A stretch of DNA of 14,012 nt from an uncultured Eubacteriales bacterium (GTDB lineage Bacteria; Bacillota; Clostridia; Oscillospirales; Butyricicoccaceae), in contig CAKUAK010000065.1 of assembly GCA_934636325.1 (NCBI GenBank), positions 1-14,012 on the forward strand. The letters run 5' to 3'. How positions within the stretch are numbered: the first letter of the stretch is position 1; each line of letters starts with the position of its first letter. Of this stretch, positions 1 to 7,024 are shown in pieces. The translations under genes and the position numbers were made by a program. The notes beneath the pieces are model-generated. The model had not been told where the DNA came from and made no database searches. It saw nothing but the letters and a program-made list of their open reading frames with translations.

Positions 1-10
1 ATGCTTCAGA

Positions 11-1699
11 TCATCTTTCGTTGTGAAGCAGCTCGTGTACCTTGCCTTTAAGGATACCCTCGTATGCCTTGTCGATAAGGGGGTTCTGGCTCGACAGCTT
101 GATCTGCGATGCGCGGTCGATCTTATAGAGGCCCTGACGCCTGGCGTCTTTAGTCGCCGTGACGACCGGGAAGGGCTGGCCGCCTCCAGCCACACATCCC
201 CTGCGGCAGGCCATGATCTCTATAAAGTCATACTTGTTCTCGCCGCTCTTGACCCTGTCGAGAACATCTGATGCATTTTTAAGGCCGTTGACAATGGCTA
301 TGCGCAGGGTCCTTCCGTTATAGTCGACCTCTGTCTCGCGGACCCCATCGCCGTCGCGCACACCGGTGAAGCTGATCTGCTCAAGATCCTCCGAGCGGCT
401 GGAGCCGACCAGCCTGCGTATAACGGCCTCGGTAACGCCGCCGGCCGTGCCGAATATCGCGCCCGAGCCCGAAGCTATGCCGAAGGGCATGTCGAGCGAT
501 TCATCCTCGAGAGAGGCCAGATCTATTCCGGCCTCCATTATCATCGAGGTCAGCTCGGCCGTCGTTATGACAAAGTCGACGTCCTGCTCGCCGTGGGTGA
601 AATGCTCGGGCCGCTTGATCTCGGCCTTTTTGGCCGTACAGGGCATTATGGCGACAACGACCGTCCTGCGCCTGTCTCCCTCGGCCCTGGCCGCGCGGGC
701 CTCTTCTTTAAGTATCGCGCCGACCATCTGCATCGGCGAACGGCAGGTCGAGACATTCTCGCGGAACTCGGGATATCTCTCTTCACAGAACTTGACCCAT
801 CCGGGGCAGCAGGAGGTCAAAAGCGGCAGCTTGCCGCCGTTTTCAAGGCGGTCCAGAAGCTCGCGGCTCTCCTCCATGACGGTCAGGTCGGCGCCGAAGT
901 TGGTATCGTATATTTCGTCAAAGCCGATGCGGCGCATGGCGGCCGTCAGCTTTCCGAGGCAGTTTTCACCCTTCGGCACGCCGAACTTATCGCCGATGGC
1001 GACGCGGACGGCCGGGGCGATCTGGGCCACGACCTTTACATTGGGGTCGCTTATGGCCTGCCACACCTCGTCGACATTATACTTGACCGTTATCGCGCCG
1101 GTGGGACATACTATGCGGCACTGTCCGCAGCCGACACACTGTGTCTCGGAGAGCTTCTTTCCAAAAGGCGGGGCCACAAGGGCGTTGGAACCGCGATAGG
1201 CAAAATCAACAACGCCGAGGCCCTGGATCTCGTCGCAGGTGCGGACGCAGTCGCCGCAGAGGATGCACTTATTGGGGTCGAGAACGATGCAGTCCGAGCT
1301 TATATCGCGGGGCATCTCTTCTTTGGTGTTTTCGAACCTTACCCTGTCGACGCCGAGGCGCTTGGCCAGCTTCTGAAGGGTGCAGTCGCCGCTTACGTGG
1401 CAGGTCGTGCAGTCGCGGCAGTGGGCGGCCAGCAGCAGCTCGAGTATCATCTTTCTGTGATGCTGGAGCCTTGGAGTATTCGTGAATATCACCATTCCGT
1501 CGCGCGGGGGCTCAGAGCAGGATGTGAATATCCTGCCGCGGTCATCCTCGACGACGCACATGCGGCAGGCGCCGTAGGTCGAAAGCTCCGAGTGATAGCA
1601 GAAGGTCGGAAGGTCTATCCCCGCGGCGCGAATGACCGAAAGGATGTTTTTCTCTTTATCAAAGGCCACATGGCGGCCGTTTATCGTCATATATCCCAT
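11..1699 (-). CDS. hydA: NAD-linked [FeFe]-hydrogenase catalytic subunit (HydA/HndD type)
   Basis: This 562-residue protein is the H2-producing/consuming subunit of a cytoplasmic multimeric [FeFe]-hydrogenase. Cluster sites seen in order: an N-terminal plant-type [2Fe-2S] domain (C34, C45, C48, C61); a His-Cys-ligated [4Fe-4S] site (H93, C97, C100, C106); two ferredoxin-type [4Fe-4S] sites (C145/C148/C151/C155 and C188/C191/C194/C198). The H-cluster domain has all three signatures: TSCCPGW at 295-301, MPCTAKKAE at 352-360 and EIMACRRGCVAGGGQP at 494-509, giving predicted ligands C298, C354, C498 and C502, with C297 as the proton-transfer cysteine. The small-subunit tail is present, so the protein looks intact. 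The ATG at 1699 is preceded by a GGGGGAG ribosome site at about 5 nt; a second ATG at 1690 lies too far from it. It follows hydB by 12 bp, so it is the last gene of the operon inside the window. The HydE/F/G maturases needed for the H-cluster are not here. Confidence 0.96.
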   Translation of the reverse strand: MGYMTINGRHVAFDKEKNILSVIRAAGIDLPTFCYHSELSTYGACRMCVVEDDRGRIFTSCSEPPRDGMVIFTNTPRLQHHRKMILELLLAAHCRDCTTCHVSGDCTLQKLAKRLGVDRVRFENTKEEMPRDISSDCIVLDPNKCILCGDCVRTCDEIQGLGVVDFAYRGSNALVAPPFGKKLSETQCVGCGQCRIVCPTGAITVKYNVDEVWQAISDPNVKVVAQIAPAVRVAIGDKFGVPKGENCLGKLTAAMRRIGFDEIYDTNFGADLTVMEESRELLDRLENGGKLPLLTSCCPGWVKFCEERYPEFRENVSTCRSPMQMVGAILKEEARAARAEGDRRRTVVVAIMPCTAKKAEIKRPEHFTHGEQDVDFVITTAELTSMIMEAGIDLASLEDESLDMPFGIASGSGAIFGTAGGVTEAVIRRLVGSSRSEDLEQISFTGVRDGDGVRETEVDYNGRTLRIAIVNGLKNASDVLDRVKSGENKYDFIEIMACRRGCVAGGGQPFPVVTATKDARRQGLYKIDRASQIKLSSQNPLIDKAYEGILKGKVHELLHNER

Positions 1700-1711
1700 T
1701 CTTTCTCCCCC

Positions 1712-3589
1712 CTACCATTCAATATGTATGGCACCGAAGGCACACGCCGATTCGCACGCGCCGCACTTGATGCACTTTTCGGTATCTATCGTATACGGAT
1801 GCCTGAGCTCGCCGGTTATGGCGTCGACCGGGCAGTTCCTTGCGCACTTGGAGCAGCCCTTGCATCGCTCGGCACTTATGACGAAGCGGCGCATGGCCGT
1901 GCAGGTATGGGACGGGCAGCGCTTATCGACGATATGCTGGAGATATTCGTCGCGGAACAGCTTGAGCGTACTGAGCACCGGCTGCGCCGCGCTCTTGCCA
2001 AGGCCGCAGAGAGAGGTCTCGGTTATGACATGGGCCAGATCCTCGAGCATATCGAGATCCTCCGGCCGGCCGCGCCCCGACACTATGCGTTCGAGTATCT
2101 CGAGCATACGCTTTGTGCCCTCGCGGCAGGGGACGCATTTGCCGCAGCTCTCCTTCTGGGTAAAGGACATGAAGAAGCGTGCGACCTCGACCATGCAGGT
2201 ATGCTCATCCATGACGACCATGCCGCCCGAGCCGATCATCGCGCCCAGCTTTTTGAGCGAATCGAAGTCAAGCTGCACATCCATATGCTGCTCGGTAAGA
2301 CATCCACCCGAGGGGCCGCCGATCTGGACGGCCTTGAAGTGTCCGCCGTTTTTGATGCCGCCGCCGATATCATATATTATCTCGCGCAGGGTCGTGCCCA
2401 TCGGCACCTCGATAAGGCCGGTATTTTCGATAGCTCCGGTCAGCGAGAAGGTCTTTGTGCCCGGGCTGCCTTCTGTGCCGATAGAGCGATACCAGTCGGC
2501 GCCGCGCAGTATTATCTGCGGCACATTGGCGAAGGTCTCGACATTATTGAGCACCGTTGGCTTTTCCCAAAGGCCCTTTTCGACCGTGCGGGGCGGCTTC
2601 ACCCTCGGCATGCCGCGTTTGCCCTCTATGGAGGCCGTAAGCGCCGAGCCCTCGCCGCAGACAAAGGCGCCCGCACCGCGGTTTATCCTCAGCCGGAAGG
2701 AAAATCCGCTTTCAAGTATGTTATCGCCCAGCAGCCCGGCCTCTTCGAGCCGCGCCACGGCGTTTTTAAGTCTTTTTACCGACATGGGGTATTCGGCGCG
2801 GACATATATATATCCCTCCGAAGCCTGCACGGCATAGGCCGCGATCATCATGCCCTCGATCAGCCTGAAGGGATCGCCCTCCATGACCGAGCCGTCCATA
2901 AAGGCGCCGGGGTCACCCTCGTCGCCGTTGCAGACGACATAGCGCATGGTCTCCTTCTGACCCGCGACCTGCTTCCATTTGCGCCCTGTGGGGAAGCCTC
3001 CGCCTCCGCGGCCGCGCAGACCCGAGCGGTCGACCTCTTCTATTACCTGCTGCGGCGTCATGAGCAGCGCCTTGGAAAGGCCGCTGAAGCCGCCGCCGGC
3101 GATATATTCTTCAAGAGATTCCGAATCGAACTTTCCGAAGTTTTCGACGACGACCCTTGTCTGCTTGGCGATAAAGGGTATCTCGTCGGGGCGGCGATAG
3201 GCCATGCCCTTCTGGCGATAGAGAAGGCGGTCGATGGTCTCGCCCCGCAGAACGGTATGCTGGAATATCTCCTGGCAGTCGTCGGGCGTCACCTTTACAT
3301 ACTGCACGACGTCGTCGCCGTGGATGATGCGGACAAGGGGTCCAAGCTCGCATATGCCCTGACATCCCGTGCGGGCCATGCCGATATGGGAGCCCCCGGC
3401 ATGCTCGGCAAAGCCGACCGACACACCGTCGAAGCTCTCGGCCAGCTTTTTAAAGGTCTCGTATATCAACTCAGAGCCTGTGGCGATACATCCCGTACCG
3501 GAACAGACCATGATGCGGCAGGCATAATGATCCAGCTCGGCTTCGGCCTTTTTTCTCACATCTTCAAGATCAACGCGGGTCGCTATCAT
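1712..3589 (-). CDS. hydB: NADH-oxidising NuoF-like hydrogenase subunit HydB/HndC
   Basis: This 625-residue flavoprotein binds NAD(H) and FMN and passes electrons to HydA; in characterised bifurcating hydrogenases this subunit is central to NADH/ferredoxin coupling. Seen in order: an N-terminal thioredoxin-like [2Fe-2S] domain (C29, C34, C76, C80); the NuoF FMN/NADH core with the glycine-rich RGRGGGGFPTGRKW at 192-205; the SLBB and N3-type [4Fe-4S] region (C482, C485, C488, C528); and a C-terminal two-cluster ferredoxin domain (C576/C579/C582/C586 and C606/C609/C612/C616). The ATG at 3589 is chosen because it overlaps the hydC stop as ATGA and has GGAGGAAGG just upstream; the longer reading frame upstream of it lies inside hydC and is not plausible protein. 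The usual GEETAL near the flavin site reads GEGSAL here (312-317). A separate HndB-type subunit is not needed, because its [2Fe-2S] domain is fused at the N-terminus. Confidence 0.95.
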   Translation of the reverse strand: MIATRVDLEDVRKKAEAELDHYACRIMVCSGTGCIATGSELIYETFKKLAESFDGVSVGFAEHAGGSHIGMARTGCQGICELGPLVRIIHGDDVVQYVKVTPDDCQEIFQHTVLRGETIDRLLYRQKGMAYRRPDEIPFIAKQTRVVVENFGKFDSESLEEYIAGGGFSGLSKALLMTPQQVIEEVDRSGLRGRGGGGFPTGRKWKQVAGQKETMRYVVCNGDEGDPGAFMDGSVMEGDPFRLIEGMMIAAYAVQASEGYIYVRAEYPMSVKRLKNAVARLEEAGLLGDNILESGFSFRLRINRGAGAFVCGEGSALTASIEGKRGMPRVKPPRTVEKGLWEKPTVLNNVETFANVPQIILRGADWYRSIGTEGSPGTKTFSLTGAIENTGLIEVPMGTTLREIIYDIGGGIKNGGHFKAVQIGGPSGGCLTEQHMDVQLDFDSLKKLGAMIGSGGMVVMDEHTCMVEVARFFMSFTQKESCGKCVPCREGTKRMLEILERIVSGRGRPEDLDMLEDLAHVITETSLCGLGKSAAQPVLSTLKLFRDEYLQHIVDKRCPSHTCTAMRRFVISAERCKGCSKCARNCPVDAITGELRHPYTIDTEKCIKCGACESACAFGAIHIEW

Positions 3590-4068
3590 ACGCCTTCCTC
3601 CTCCCTGATGCTTCTTATAAGCTCTATGGCCTTTTCGGGTGTCATGCGGGGATGGACCGTCTCGTTGACCATCACAGCGGGTGCAAGGCCGCACGCGCCG
3701 AGACATGATACCGTCTCGACTGTGAAGAGCATATCGTCGGTGGTCTTTTTGCCGCCGCCGAGGCCGAGCACCCTGTTGAAGGCCTCGAGCACGGGGGCGG
3801 ATTTTCTTACATGACATGCCGTTCCGTCGCAGACCTTTATGACATATTTGCCCTTGGGGTCAAAAGAAAAGTTCTCGTAAAAGGTGGCCACGCCGAAGGC
3901 CTTGGCCTCGTTTATACCCAGCTTTTCCGCCACATAAACCAGCAGCTCGGGCGGCAGATAGCGATATTCGGCCTGAATATCCTGAATTATCGGGATGATC
4001 GACGCCTTGACAGCGCCGTGAGCGGCAATTATCTGGTCTGTCCGCTCGTAAAACTGTCTCTCCAACAT
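3586..4068 (-). CDS. hydC: NuoE-like [2Fe-2S] hydrogenase subunit HydC/HndA
   Basis: A small thioredoxin-fold [2Fe-2S] electron-transfer subunit, about 160 residues. The helical N-terminal half (IQAEYRYLPPELLVYVAEKL) and the cluster cysteines C80, C85 (CDGTAC) and C122, C126 (CLGAC) match the NuoE/HndA family, as does the length. It is the first gene of the hydrogenase operon and overlaps hydB by 4 nt (ATGA), indicating translational coupling. Two in-frame ATGs are close together: the one at 4077 touches the GGAGG ribosome site with no spacer, whereas the one at 4068 sits 9 nt from it, so 4068 is preferred. If the upstream ATG is used the protein has three more residues. Function rests on family plus operon context; a NuoE-like subunit of another NADH-dependent enzyme would look the same in isolation. 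Confidence 0.94.
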   Translation of the reverse strand: MLERQFYERTDQIIAAHGAVKASIIPIIQDIQAEYRYLPPELLVYVAEKLGINEAKAFGVATFYENFSFDPKGKYVIKVCDGTACHVRKSAPVLEAFNRVLGLGGGKKTTDDMLFTVETVSCLGACGLAPAVMVNETVHPRMTPEKAIELIRSIREEEGV

Positions 4069-4124
4069 ATCCTGCATCCTCCATAAGGTTAGGTCGTTTT
4101 CCGCCTGAGCGCGGCGTTTTTTAT

Positions 4125-4153
4125 ATTATACATTACGCCCCGAAAGTTGTCAC
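4125..4153 (-). promoter_or_regulatory. Promoter of the hydCBA operon
   Basis: On the minus strand, GTGACA (4148-4153) is followed by a 17-nt spacer and a perfect TATAAT (4125-4130). The predicted transcript starts near 4118 and leaves a leader of about 50 nt before the hydC ATG. The -35 box lies inside a Rex-like operator. Assigned by consensus only. Confidence 0.75.
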
Positions 4154-4187
4154 CACGTTAACAAACTTTTTGTTAACCTTATATCAA
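4147..4187. promoter_or_regulatory. Putative tandem Rex-type operators upstream of hydCBA
   Basis: Two 18-bp elements resemble the clostridial Rex consensus TTGTTAA-N4-TTAACAA. The first, TTGTCACCACGTTAACAA (4147-4164), has one perfect and one 5/7 half-site and covers the -35 box. The second, TTGTTAACCTTATATCAA (4170-4187), has one perfect and one 5/7 half-site. Their inner perfect halves form an exact 9-bp inverted repeat, GTTAACAAA/TTTGTTAAC (4157-4165 and 4169-4177). A further perfect TTCACAA half-site occurs at 4212-4218. Rex is a known redox repressor that responds to the NADH/NAD+ ratio and controls hydrogenase and fermentation genes in Firmicutes; its action here is inferred, and an unrelated palindrome-binding regulator remains possible. 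Confidence 0.5.
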
Positions 4188-4260
4188 ATAATTTGTGTGT
4201 TTGATGCACTTTTCACAAATATCCCCACCTTTTTCCTGTTTTCCTACCGTTTTGGGATGA

Positions 4261-4292
4261 AAAGAAGGACGCAGCCCTCTGCGTCCTTCTTT
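4261..4292 (-). terminator. Intrinsic terminator after the thiamine pyrophosphokinase gene
   Basis: A perfect 14-bp inverted repeat (arms 4261-4274 and 4279-4292, AAAGAAGGACGCAG and its complement) with a 4-nt loop, 19 nt beyond the stop at 4312. The descending arm on the minus strand ends in CTTCTTTT, giving a short U-tract. It insulates this gene from the hydrogenase promoter. Confidence 0.8.
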
Positions 4293-4311
4293 AAGTGATA
4301 TATTTATGACT

Positions 4312-4947
4312 CTATATCCGTTCGATCAAGCTCTCCGGGCTTTCATGCCACATGACCAGCAGCGACCCGTGCTCCACCGATATTTCGGCGCTGCCCGATA
4401 TGAACTCGTTGCTGACCCCGATGGGGAACTCGGGCGTGATGTCATATCGCTTCAACGGGTATTTGGCGTTTCTGATGGTCACTCCCCCGGCCGTGCCTGC
4501 CGGAGCGAATACCGAAAAGACCCCGCCCGGATGCCCGTGCAGCGTTATCGCCTCATCTTTTATCCATGCCGTCACCCAGCCGTCGCCGACAAGATACCCA
4601 TGTCCCCCGTGGGCGCTTATAAAACCGAGCACCTGATAATTGGCATAGGCATGGTCTATCCTGCCGCCCATGCAGCCGTAAAGGACAAAGGTGCGCATGC
4701 CCATTTCAAGCCCGCGGCGCACGGCCAGCATGACGTCGGTATCGTCCTTTTCGGGCGGATGAAAGAGCACCTCTACACCCTCCGGCACATATCCCAACGA
4801 ATCGAAATCCCCCACCGCGATATCGGACTTCCGCCCACCCAGGAGCTCTATCCCCTTATCGCACGCCATTATATATGAGGGCTGTTTTCCGATATATACA
4901 TCGGCGGGGCCGCTTGCCCCGATTATATAGCATATCCTGTCATCCAT
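4312..4947 (-). CDS. thiN: Thiamine pyrophosphokinase
   Basis: Predicted to transfer a pyrophosphate from ATP to thiamine, making thiamine diphosphate for TPP-dependent enzymes such as pyruvate:ferredoxin oxidoreductase. The 211-residue length is typical. Family motifs are visible: GDFDSL (46-51), the acidic EKDDTD (66-71) and GCMGGRIDHAYAN (91-103), with the CDKG stretch near residue 29 in the place of the usual DGG. The ATG at 4947 is chosen because the homologous region begins at once (MDDRICYIIG) and because the predicted transcript starts near 4977, after the upstream in-frame ATG at 4983. AAGGA lies 12 nt upstream, a rather distant ribosome site. It has its own promoter and terminator, so it seems monocistronic. 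No TPP riboswitch was recognised in the short leader. Confidence 0.92.
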   Translation of the reverse strand: MDDRICYIIGASGPADVYIGKQPSYIMACDKGIELLGGRKSDIAVGDFDSLGYVPEGVEVLFHPPEKDDTDVMLAVRRGLEMGMRTFVLYGCMGGRIDHAYANYQVLGFISAHGGHGYLVGDGWVTAWIKDEAITLHGHPGGVFSVFAPAGTAGGVTIRNAKYPLKRYDITPEFPIGVSNEFISGSAEISVEHGSLLVMWHESPESLIERI

Positions 4948-4983
4948 ATTCTCAGCCCATCCTTGAAGATATTTTATGCACAT

Positions 4984-5012
4984 ATAATACCATCCGGCGC
5001 GCCCTCTTTCAA
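4984..5012 (-). promoter_or_regulatory. Promoter of the thiamine pyrophosphokinase gene
   Basis: Minus strand TTGAAA (5007-5012), 17-nt spacer, TATTAT (4984-4989). The predicted start near 4977 gives a leader of about 30 nt. It begins right after the terminator hairpin of the upstream ABC operon. Confidence 0.6.
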
Positions 5013-5021
5013 GCACCGAAA

Positions 5022-5041
5022 GCGGCGGGATATCCCGCCGC
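5022..5041 (-). terminator. Probable terminator of the GntR-ABC operon
   Basis: A perfect 20-bp palindrome, GCGGCGGGATATCCCGCCGC, 6 nt after the permease stop. As RNA it forms an 8-bp GC-only stem with an ATAT loop. The following T-run is only TTT, so termination may be incomplete. Confidence 0.55.
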
Positions 5042-5047
5042 CCGACA

Positions 5048-5659
5048 TCAATATTCTTTTCTGGTCATAAGCCCGAGGCTTATACGGTAGGATACGGCAA
5101 GCATAACTGCCGCGGCCGCGATGACTATGACCGAAAAGGATGCAAGATCGACATCTGCCAGCAGCCCGACCTTGGCTATGGCCAGCATGACGATAAAGGT
5201 CGCCATCATGGAGGCCGTCGAGATCATTCGTCCCTTTTCAACGCCAAGGCGTATGATGCACGGCATGCTGACGGCCAGCGAGACCGATGAAAGCAGCAGC
5301 GCCGAAATAAGGCCGGACGGCCATTCGCCCTGATCTGCCGACGCCCCGGTGACGGTCTGCATGATAAAGCTTATAACGGCGGCCGACGATGTCATTATCA
5401 GACACATCACGGCGGCAAAGGCATATTTCTCCCGCACATAGGCCCTTCTTGTCACAGGAAGGGTCATAAGGAAGGACATCCCGCCCTCGAACTCGTCGTA
5501 ATTAAAGGTCGACTGCATCATCGAAACGGCCAGCACCGCGCTGTAACACAGCACGAAGGAGGGCCCCTGAAATGCCAGCAGAGCCATCATTGCCACCGAG
5601 ATGACCCATGTTCTTGATGACATCATATATGCGGCGTCCTTTATGAAAAGCCCTTTCAT
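5048..5659 (-). CDS. ABC-2 type transporter permease
   Basis: A 203-residue integral membrane protein with about six hydrophobic segments (roughly 17-30, 33-48, 79-101, 117-135, 145-165 and 172-190). The central stretch FNYDEFEGGMSFLMTLPVTRRAYVREKY (52-79) is typical of small ABC-2 permeases, where the cytoplasmic loop with a TLPV-(S/T)-R-R motif follows the second helix. It starts with an ATG overlapping the ATPase stop as ATGA, with AAGGGGGA upstream, so the two are translationally coupled and presumably form one exporter. Substrate cannot be read from the sequence; relatives controlled by YtrA-like regulators are often linked to cell-envelope stress or peptide antibiotics, which here is only inference. 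Confidence 0.88.
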   Translation of the reverse strand: MKGLFIKDAAYMMSSRTWVISVAMMALLAFQGPSFVLCYSAVLAVSMMQSTFNYDEFEGGMSFLMTLPVTRRAYVREKYAFAAVMCLIMTSSAAVISFIMQTVTGASADQGEWPSGLISALLLSSVSLAVSMPCIIRLGVEKGRMISTASMMATFIVMLAIAKVGLLADVDLASFSVIVIAAAAVMLAVSYRISLGLMTRKEY

Positions 5660-6510
5660 ATGTGTTCCCCCTTTATGAGCGATGTTATGACGGGATCTAT
5701 CCCGCCCTTTTCTATGACAACGTCGGGGTACTGCATTTCGTAATATCCTCGGTCGGAGGTCAGGCAGGCGCGGCCGAAGCTCTCTTTGGTGGCGCTTATC
5801 ATGCGGCTTTTGTCGATATCACGATACTGCTGTTCGGTCAGCTTTATTACGCCGTAGCTGTCGAGCAGCCGGTCGGTCTCTTCGTGAAGGATGATCCTTC
5901 CGCCGTCTATCATGTATATATCGTCGCACAGCCCCTCAAGATCAGAGGAAATATGCGAGCTTATGAGCACACCGCGGCCTTCATCCTCTTCCATATAACC
6001 GCGAAGCATATCGAGCATCTCGTCGCGGACGACGACGTCCATCCCCGAGGTCGGCTCGTCGAGGATAAGCAGCCGGGCGTCGTGCATGACGGCAAAAAAG
6101 AGCTGCATGACGGCGCGCATGCCCCGCGAAAGATCCTTTATCTTTTTATCCTCCGTTATACCGTATTCCCTGCATTTCCGCAGAAACCCGCCGGCGTCGA
6201 AACCGGGATAAAACGCCCCATGGACGCGGGCCGCGTCGCCGACATTCATATAATGGCTGTAGCCCGAATCGGCAAGGTCGGCGCCTATCATACGCCGCTC
6301 GTCCTCGGTCAGCCCCAGCGGGTCCTTTCCCATGATCCTGACCTCGCCGCCGTCGGGCCTTATAAGCCCCAGCAGGAGCTTAAAGGCCGTCGTCTTGCCC
6401 GAGCCGTTTCGCCCGACAAGACCGGTCACCCTTCCCGGCGCGACCTCCATGGTGCATTCAAGCTCAAAGCCGCCATAGCGCTTTACGGCGCTGTTCATAT
6501 CAGCAAGCAT
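5656..6510 (-). CDS. ABC transporter ATP-binding protein
   Basis: A 284-residue nucleotide-binding subunit that powers the adjacent permease. Walker A GRNGSGKT (33-40), Walker B LLILDEPTSGMD (147-158) and the H-loop histidine H186 are intact. The signature motif is LSRGMR (127-132), not LSGGQ, a variant common in BcrA/YtrB-type ATPases, and no clear Q-loop glutamine is seen in the expected ADLADSGYSHY region (77-87). The ATG at 6510 is preferred because GGAGGG lies 6 nt upstream; an ATG at 6516 overlaps the regulator stop as ATGA but has no spacer to the ribosome site. The C-terminal 90 residues form an accessory domain typical of this group. Confidence 0.93.
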   Translation of the reverse strand: MLADMNSAVKRYGGFELECTMEVAPGRVTGLVGRNGSGKTTAFKLLLGLIRPDGGEVRIMGKDPLGLTEDERRMIGADLADSGYSHYMNVGDAARVHGAFYPGFDAGGFLRKCREYGITEDKKIKDLSRGMRAVMQLFFAVMHDARLLILDEPTSGMDVVVRDEMLDMLRGYMEEDEGRGVLISSHISSDLEGLCDDIYMIDGGRIILHEETDRLLDSYGVIKLTEQQYRDIDKSRMISATKESFGRACLTSDRGYYEMQYPDVVIEKGGIDPVITSLIKGEHI

Positions 6511-6512
6511 TG

Positions 6513-6887
6513 TCATCCCTCCAATATAAGATCGAGCAGCCTGCGCAGCTCATCATCGTTCATGTTTATTTTTCTTCCCATGGCCACAGCCTTTTCCATG
6601 ACCTCCTGCACACCAAGCATGGCTTCTTCTTCAAGAGCCGCCGCGCCTTCAAGGGATACAAAGCTGCCCTTGCCCTGCACCGTAACGGCAAGCCCCTGCT
6701 GCTCAAGGGCGTCATAGGCTTTTTTTACGGTGAGCGCGCTTATTTTAAGCTCTCTGGCCAGCGATCGGACCGAAGGGAGCATATCCCCGCTTTTCAGTTC
6801 GCCGCCCATTATCAGGGTCTTGATCCTCCCGACGATCTGCTCGTATATCGGCGTCTGGGAAGAAGAGTTTATTATGATGGTCATCAT
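6513..6887 (-). CDS. GntR-family (YtrA subfamily) transcriptional regulator
   Basis: A 124-residue regulator with an N-terminal GntR winged helix-turn-helix (residues 11-78: PIYEQIVGRIKTLIMGGELK, SVRSLARELKISALTVKKAY, then QGKGSFV) and a short helical C-terminal tail for dimerisation, which is the size and plan of the YtrA group; no ligand-binding FCD or UTRA domain is present. It heads the operon with the ABC ATPase and permease and almost certainly represses it. ATG 6887 follows AAGGGAGAGG by a few nt; ATG 6884 is equally possible and differs by one residue. The reading frame is open further upstream, but that part lies within the promoter. Its promoter carries a repeat operator, consistent with autoregulation. 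Confidence 0.92.
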   Translation of the reverse strand: MMTIIINSSSQTPIYEQIVGRIKTLIMGGELKSGDMLPSVRSLARELKISALTVKKAYDALEQQGLAVTVQGKGSFVSLEGAAALEEEAMLGVQEVMEKAVAMGRKINMNDDELRRLLDLILEG

Positions 6888-6906
6888 TTTCCTCTCCCTT
6901 GTGATA

Positions 6907-6938
6907 AACAGTATATAACAGTATATAACTGTTGTCAA
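6907..6938 (-). promoter_or_regulatory. GntR-ABC operon promoter with repeat operator
   Basis: On the minus strand a perfect -35 TTGACA (6933-6938) and TATACT (6910-6915) are 17 nt apart. The spacer and -10 are filled by repeats: two exact copies of AACAGTATAT (plus strand 6907-6916 and 6917-6926) followed by AACTGTT (6927-6933). The second copy and the tail form an inverted repeat, AACAGT-N5-ACTGTT (6917-6933). A dimeric GntR protein bound here would block RNA polymerase. Confidence 0.75.
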
Positions 6939-6949
6939 CCCTGTTCTTA

Positions 6950-6978
6950 TTACCCTGCGCCGCCCAATGGCTTATAAT
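6950..6978 (+). promoter_or_regulatory. Possible promoter of the PNPOx-family gene
   Basis: TTACCC (6950-6955), 17-nt spacer, perfect TATAAT (6973-6978). The predicted start near 6985 gives a leader of about 40 nt to the ATG at 7025. The -35 is weak. It is divergent from the GntR promoter, and the two -35 boxes are 11 bp apart, so the regulator might affect both; that is speculation. Confidence 0.5.
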
Positions 6979-7024
6979 GTGGTCAGACCAGCAAAAGAAA
7001 GCCGTGATAAAATTGTTCAGAAAA

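Noticed and set aside
593..3814. A 1073-codon open frame on the plus strand opposite hydA and hydB
   Set aside because: It is codon-aligned with both hydrogenase genes on the other strand (they share a frame), so it stays open simply because TTA, CTA and TCA codons are rare in them. The protein has no family signature, while the minus strand encodes all cluster motifs.
3590..3817. N-terminal extension of HydB by 76 residues
   Set aside because: The extension lies inside hydC in another frame, is Arg/His-rich low-quality sequence, and the ATG at 3589 has a strong ribosome site and ATGA coupling.
4948..5016. Longer thiamine pyrophosphokinase start (upstream codons to 5016)
   Set aside because: These codons overlap the promoter's -10 and -35 boxes and do not resemble the family N-terminus.
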